From NCBI GenBank assembly GCA_002505945.1, contig DAWM01000052.1, forward strand, positions 1-8,028: 8,028 bases of DNA, read 5' to 3'. The notes under the pieces are model-generated. The model ran no database searches. It saw only the letters and a list, made by a program, of their open reading frames with translations, and was not told the origin of the DNA. This document shows, in pieces, positions 5,576 to 8,028 of this stretch. The stretch comes from Candidatus Woesearchaeota archaeon UBA119. GTDB taxonomy: Archaea > Nanobdellota > Nanobdellia > Woesearchaeales > UBA119. Positions within the stretch are counted from its first letter, which is position 1. Each line of letters begins with the position of its first letter. The position numbers were made by a program, and so were the translations under genes.

Positions 5576-7321
5576 TCAAGAAAAACTATCGAGCGTCTTC
5601 TGTTTTAGAACATCATTTAAGATAAAACTATCGGAAAGAAGCCTCTTGACATCAACACCAAACTTCCTGGCAGCAAGAGAGCCGCTATACTCAAGCATCA
5701 AGTCCCGCGTTTCAAAGCCAATGCCACGCCCTTCCAACGCCTTCTTAACAGCCTCCCTTACAACCCAAACACCAAGAGGCGCCCAATACTCTTTCGTAAC
5801 AAACCTCAACGCAAGCACACTCGCAGTCCGCTTAATCTCATCCAATTTCTGCAAAACAGAAAGCCGAGCCGCATAATAGCCTCCCGCAGTATCCTCAGCA
5901 TAATCTCTGCGGCCTCTAAAACCCTCGTAATCCCTCATATGGCGGGGCACAGCCAATCTTCTACTTGCATCTGCATCAGCATCCCAAGAATCACTTCCCC
6001 GCGAAGAACCCCCTCTATCAGACATCCCTCTGTCAAGCGTCCCTCTCTCAGACATCCCCCCTTCAGGCATCCCCCCTTCAGGCATCCCCCCTTCAGATAT
6101 TTCTCTATCAGGCATCCCTGTTTTATCCCCTTCTCTGTTACCCCTACTCCTCCCCATATTTTTATTTCCGCTATTAACATTGCCCTCAATAGCCATCTCA
6201 TAGAGCTCATAAGCAAACGGAGCAGGGAAAAGCATAATCAGATAATAATTGCCCATATGCCCACCAAAATAAACCCTATAATCCGCCCTCTTATACTCAC
6301 TAATCTTCGCCTTAAGCTTCTTACCCATAATATCATCAGTCGCAGTAATAGACCATCTAGTAGGCACAAACCTCCTCTGAGATTTACTACCCAAAACCCC
6401 ACCAGCCAGCAGTCTTTGAATTGAATACTGATCATACCTCTTTTTCATAAGATAATCCACAGCATCATTCGCCTTCATATCATCCTGTTCCGCAACCTTT
6501 TCCACTGCTCTATTAATCTTAGTATTCGCAATAATATTCAGGCGCGAAAGCCCGGCGTTAAGATTCGTGGGGGCGATGTACTGGTTGAAGGACAGCCTCG
6601 GCCTCGGCAGGCTGTCCAGCTTCACCTCCACCTCCGCGGGCTTTCGCGCCATCGCGATTTCCTTGAGCTCTTGCGTGAACTTCGAATCACTGTTTGAGTA
6701 ATTTCTATTAGAGTAATTTCTGTTAGAGTAACCTCTATTCGAATAATTGCTGTCTGAATAGCTACTTGAATTGTTGATTGAATTATGAATTGAATTGCTG
6801 CTCAAATTATGAAGTGAGTTGTTGATTGAAGTGCCCTTTGAATTGTTGTTATTGAGCCTCACGGATCCTGTAATCCTTGAGCCAGAAGGGAAGTTATTGT
6901 TGCTTGAGATTAGGTCTTCATCTAAATCGTTGTTAGAATTGTTGTTGGATTCTCTTGGAGAGATGGTCTCTATAACATCCCTCAGTCTTTTGAAATGGCT
7001 TCTTCCTGCTGGAGAGGATATGCTGAGCTTCTTGCCACTGTTGATTAGCTCTTCCCTCAGCCCTATTACTTGATTGATTGAATACCAGTGCTTAGACCAT
7101 TTCTTAGGTGCATCATGGTCTTTGTATTGCTCTACTGACAACACCCCCACATTAACATTTGGATAGCCGTACCTGCCCACAAAGATATTAGGTGCTTCCC
7201 CTTCATACTCCTCTTTAAGGCTTGAGTTTCTCTTCTTTAAGTGAGAAATCTTGGCGGCTATAGGACAGTATGGTCTCCCGCAGTGCAACCTCCCCTTACA
7301 AAACAGGCATCTTACATTCAT
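5576..7321 (-). CDS. nre: Nre-family archaeal DNA repair protein
   Basis: The protein has the hallmarks of archaeal Nre: an N-terminal zinc-binding motif (C5, C8, C14, C19 in CLFCKGRLHCGRPYCP), the conserved PNIFVGRYGYPNVNVG at 44-59, a core with RRFVPTRWSITATDD at 316-330, and a C-terminal PCNA-interacting box QKTLDSFS at 574-581 (Q-x-x-L-x-x-F). Haloferax NreA is linked to repair of mitomycin-type DNA damage and acts with PCNA. At 581 aa it is longer than the roughly 400-aa relatives I recall, because of two low-complexity insertions: an Asn/Ser-rich segment (about 125-213) ending in YSNRN pentads, and a Gly/Met/Glu/Arg-rich segment (about 381-456) containing pentads such as GGMPE. Both keep the frame. 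A G+C-rich island encodes residues 224-261. No clear TATA box lies at the expected distance, so it may be co-transcribed with the 147-aa gene 127 bp upstream or use a weak promoter. Confidence 0.9.
   Translation of the reverse strand: MNVRCLFCKGRLHCGRPYCPIAAKISHLKKRNSSLKEEYEGEAPNIFVGRYGYPNVNVGVLSVEQYKDHDAPKKWSKHWYSINQVIGLREELINSGKKLSISSPAGRSHFKRLRDVIETISPRESNNNSNNDLDEDLISSNNNFPSGSRITGSVRLNNNNSKGTSINNSLHNLSSNSIHNSINNSSSYSDSNYSNRGYSNRNYSNRNYSNSDSKFTQELKEIAMARKPAEVEVKLDSLPRPRLSFNQYIAPTNLNAGLSRLNIIANTKINRAVEKVAEQDDMKANDAVDYLMKKRYDQYSIQRLLAGGVLGSKSQRRFVPTRWSITATDDIMGKKLKAKISEYKRADYRVYFGGHMGNYYLIMLFPAPFAYELYEMAIEGNVNSGNKNMGRSRGNREGDKTGMPDREISEGGMPEGGMPEGGMSERGTLDRGMSDRGGSSRGSDSWDADADASRRLAVPRHMRDYEGFRGRRDYAEDTAGGYYAARLSVLQKLDEIKRTASVLALRFVTKEYWAPLGVWVVREAVKKALEGRGIGFETRDLMLEYSGSLAARKFGVDVKRLLSDSFILNDVLKQKTLDSFS
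5996..6115 (-). repeat. 15-bp coding minisatellite in nre (GGMPE-type pentads)
   Basis: Eight successive 15-bp units (plus-strand consensus GGCATCCCCCCTTCA, two exact copies at 6066-6095) encode the pentads MPDRE, ISEGG, MPEGG, MPEGG, MSERG, TLDRG, MSDRG and GSSRG (residues 403-442). The central units are nearly identical and the outer ones diverged, the usual picture of replication slippage. The units are in frame, so copy-number change would not break the gene. Confidence 0.9.
6541..6650. repeat. Nested inverted repeats in a G+C-rich island in nre
   Basis: Outer arms GGCGCGAAAGCCCG (6541-6554) and CGGGCTTTCGCGCC (6637-6650) are perfect 14-bp inverted repeats. Inside them GGACAGCCT (6590-6598) and AGGCTGTCC (6609-6617) form a second perfect 9-bp pair. 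The island is about 66% G+C (73 of 110) in otherwise AT-rich sequence. It encodes residues 224-261, which resemble the conserved Nre core (ARKPAEVEVKL...RLSFNQYIAP), so it is not an extraneous insertion in protein terms. Confidence 0.85.
6686..6760 (-). repeat. 15-bp coding repeat in nre (YSNRN pentads)
   Basis: Five 15-bp units encode YSDSN, YSNRG, YSNRN, YSNRN and YSNSD (residues 188-212) at the end of an Asn/Ser-rich low-complexity stretch that begins near residue 125 (nt 6949). The segment is predicted to be disordered and links the N-terminal zinc region to the Nre core. Confidence 0.85.
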
Positions 7322-7380
7322 TCTTCATTCCCTATTTTTAGAAGAAGGTGCAGGTTTTTGTTTTTTTCTATTATGCATAG

Positions 7381-7427
7381 AAATCCACTTGTTAAAGCGT
7401 GTGAACTCACAATGGATTTTTATGATT
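7381..7427 (+). repeat. 48-bp dispersed hairpin repeat, copy 2
   Basis: This is the second good copy of 7-54, same orientation, differing by three substitutions and one 1-bp deletion. AAATCCA and TTGT on the left pair with ACAA and TGGATTT on the right around one bulged C, so pairing is kept although one stem base differs from copy 1. It lies in the 127-bp gap between the 147-aa gene and nre, 59 bp before the nre start but in opposite orientation to both genes. Confidence 0.75.
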
Positions 7428-7448
7428 ATGGTCGGATGATTGGGTTTC

Positions 7449-7892
7449 TTATTCGTCTTTTTCAGAGCATTTATCAAAGCAAACAGCGATATATTTCTCA
7501 GAACCATTCCTGCTTATATAGAAGCAAGGTGTATATTCTCCTGGCTCTTCCTCAGGCTTCTTAGGCTTATATTTGAATATTCTTTGGGCAAAATTCGGGT
7601 CTGACTCCTCTGGATGATAGGTATAGCGGATAAGCTCTTCAATGGTCTTTTCCCTGTCATCCGGATCGCGCCAGGAATACACAGATAGCTCCAACTCCTT
7701 ATCATTTAACTGGTTGTAAGATTTAATCCTAAAACCTAGTTTCTTGTTTATCAGATATGAAGCTATCTCTTTGAATATCTTGTAATCATTTTCATCTAAG
7801 ATTGATTTCAGTACTTCCCGCTCTGCATAACTACCTAATATCGCTTTGTTATTCTCATCAATCCTTTTTTCTAAATTTTCGTCGGTTTCCAT
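7449..7892 (-). CDS. Unrecognised 147-aa protein
   Basis: I do not recognise this protein. It is soluble and highly charged, without signal peptide or membrane segments. The first 50 residues (ENLEKRIDENNKAILG...ILDENDYKIFKEIASYLINKK) look helical. A central part at 66-92 (ELELSVYSWRDPDDREKTIEELIRYTYHP) has a helix after a DPDDR turn. A Lys/Pro/Glu linker (108-119) leads to a C-terminal beta-like segment with C123, C138 and C142 (PCFYISRN...AVCFDKC), possibly a small metal site. The ATG at 7892 is preceded by a TATA box 32 bp upstream. It lies just upstream of nre on the same strand, with a 127-bp gap containing repeat copy 2, so joint transcription is possible but not shown. Confidence 0.7.
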   Translation of the reverse strand: METDENLEKRIDENNKAILGSYAEREVLKSILDENDYKIFKEIASYLINKKLGFRIKSYNQLNDKELELSVYSWRDPDDREKTIEELIRYTYHPEESDPNFAQRIFKYKPKKPEEEPGEYTPCFYISRNGSEKYIAVCFDKCSEKDE

Positions 7893-7920
7893 ATTTCCTA
7901 GTTCTAGTAAGCAGCCCAGA

Positions 7921-7928
7921 TTAATAAA
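7921..7928 (-). promoter_or_regulatory. TATA box of the 147-aa gene
   Basis: The minus strand reads TTTATTAA, centred about 32 bp before the ATG at 7892, predicting a leader of about 5 nt. It may also serve nre if the two genes are co-transcribed. Confidence 0.5.
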
Positions 7929-7964
7929 GATTTATCGTGTCTTATTGCTATTTGTTGTGCTTTC

Positions 7965-7997
7965 CCTTTAACACAAGTGGGTAATGTCAACTTGTGT
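7965..7997 (-). repeat. Partial repeat copy and palindrome
   Basis: On the minus strand, CCACTTGTGTTAAAG (7966-7980) matches the left arm and loop of the 48-bp repeat (CCACTTGTTAAAG) with a 2-bp insertion; the right arm is missing. The same bases take part in a perfect 8-bp inverted repeat, ACACAAGT (7971-7978) with ACTTGTGT (7990-7997). It lies about 73 bp upstream of the 147-aa gene and is read in the same direction. Confidence 0.4.
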
Positions 7998-8028
7998 GAG
8001 GTGGTGTCATCTGTCATCTGCATAAGCA

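Noticed and set aside
5939..6424. Plus-strand open frame rich in RHPPF repeats
   Set aside because: It is the antisense of the nre minisatellite; the repetition is inherited from the 15-bp units. The nre frame shows clear family motifs on both sides.
6541..6650. Reading the G+C-rich island as a MITE or IS insertion with terminal inverted repeats
   Set aside because: No target-site duplication is seen at its edges, and the encoded residues look like ordinary Nre core sequence.
7..7427. The two 48-bp repeats as ends of one large transposon or as CRISPR repeats
   Set aside because: The 7.3 kb between them is mostly housekeeping genes with no transposase, and there is no regular repeat-spacer spacing.

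Overview
The window looks archaeal. Start codons are preceded at fixed short distances by TATA boxes of the TTTATATA/TTTAAATA kind, at least one gene carries a GGTGAT Shine-Dalgarno, and the gene content includes an Nre-family repair protein with a C-terminal PCNA-binding motif, a DUF2683-type antitoxin and an archaeal-style PRPP synthase. The AT-rich, compact layout with many small unrecognised genes suggests a DPANN lineage (Woesearchaeota/Pacearchaeota-like), but that is inference from style, not proof.

Layout. 1-114: a 48-bp hairpin-forming repeat, then a promoter whose TATA box sits at the centre of a 10-bp inverted repeat. 115-1476 (+): B12-binding-type radical SAM protein. 1499-2839 (-): phosphomannomutase/phosphoglucomutase, convergent with the previous gene. 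2896-3270 (-): unrecognised 124-aa protein. 3349-3850 (-): toxin-antitoxin pair, a DUF2683-like antitoxin followed by an overlapping RelE/ParE-like toxin, with a palindrome at the predicted transcription start. 3851-4019: divergent intergenic region with the TA promoter, a degenerate repeat copy and the prs promoter. 4020-4973 (+): PRPP synthase. 4975-5512: a small block holding one DUF5680-like gene with its own promoter, bracketed by two identical 53-bp copies of the prs 3' end. 5576-7321 (-): nre DNA-repair gene, enlarged by two low-complexity insertions built on 15-bp units and containing a G+C-rich island with nested inverted repeats. 7322-7448: intergenic, holding the second good copy of the 48-bp repeat. 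7449-7892 (-): unrecognised 147-aa protein. 7893-8028: its promoter and a partial copy of the repeat.

The genes are not one pathway. The sugar-phosphate mutase, PRPP synthase and Nre protein are housekeeping functions; the TA pair and the DUF5680 block are accessory. The most noteworthy features are the prs-end duplication around the DUF5680 gene, which looks like a site-specific insertion that regenerated the prs C-terminus, and a family of small hairpin repeats lying 60-80 bp upstream of several genes. No tRNA, rRNA, CRISPR array or transposase gene was seen.
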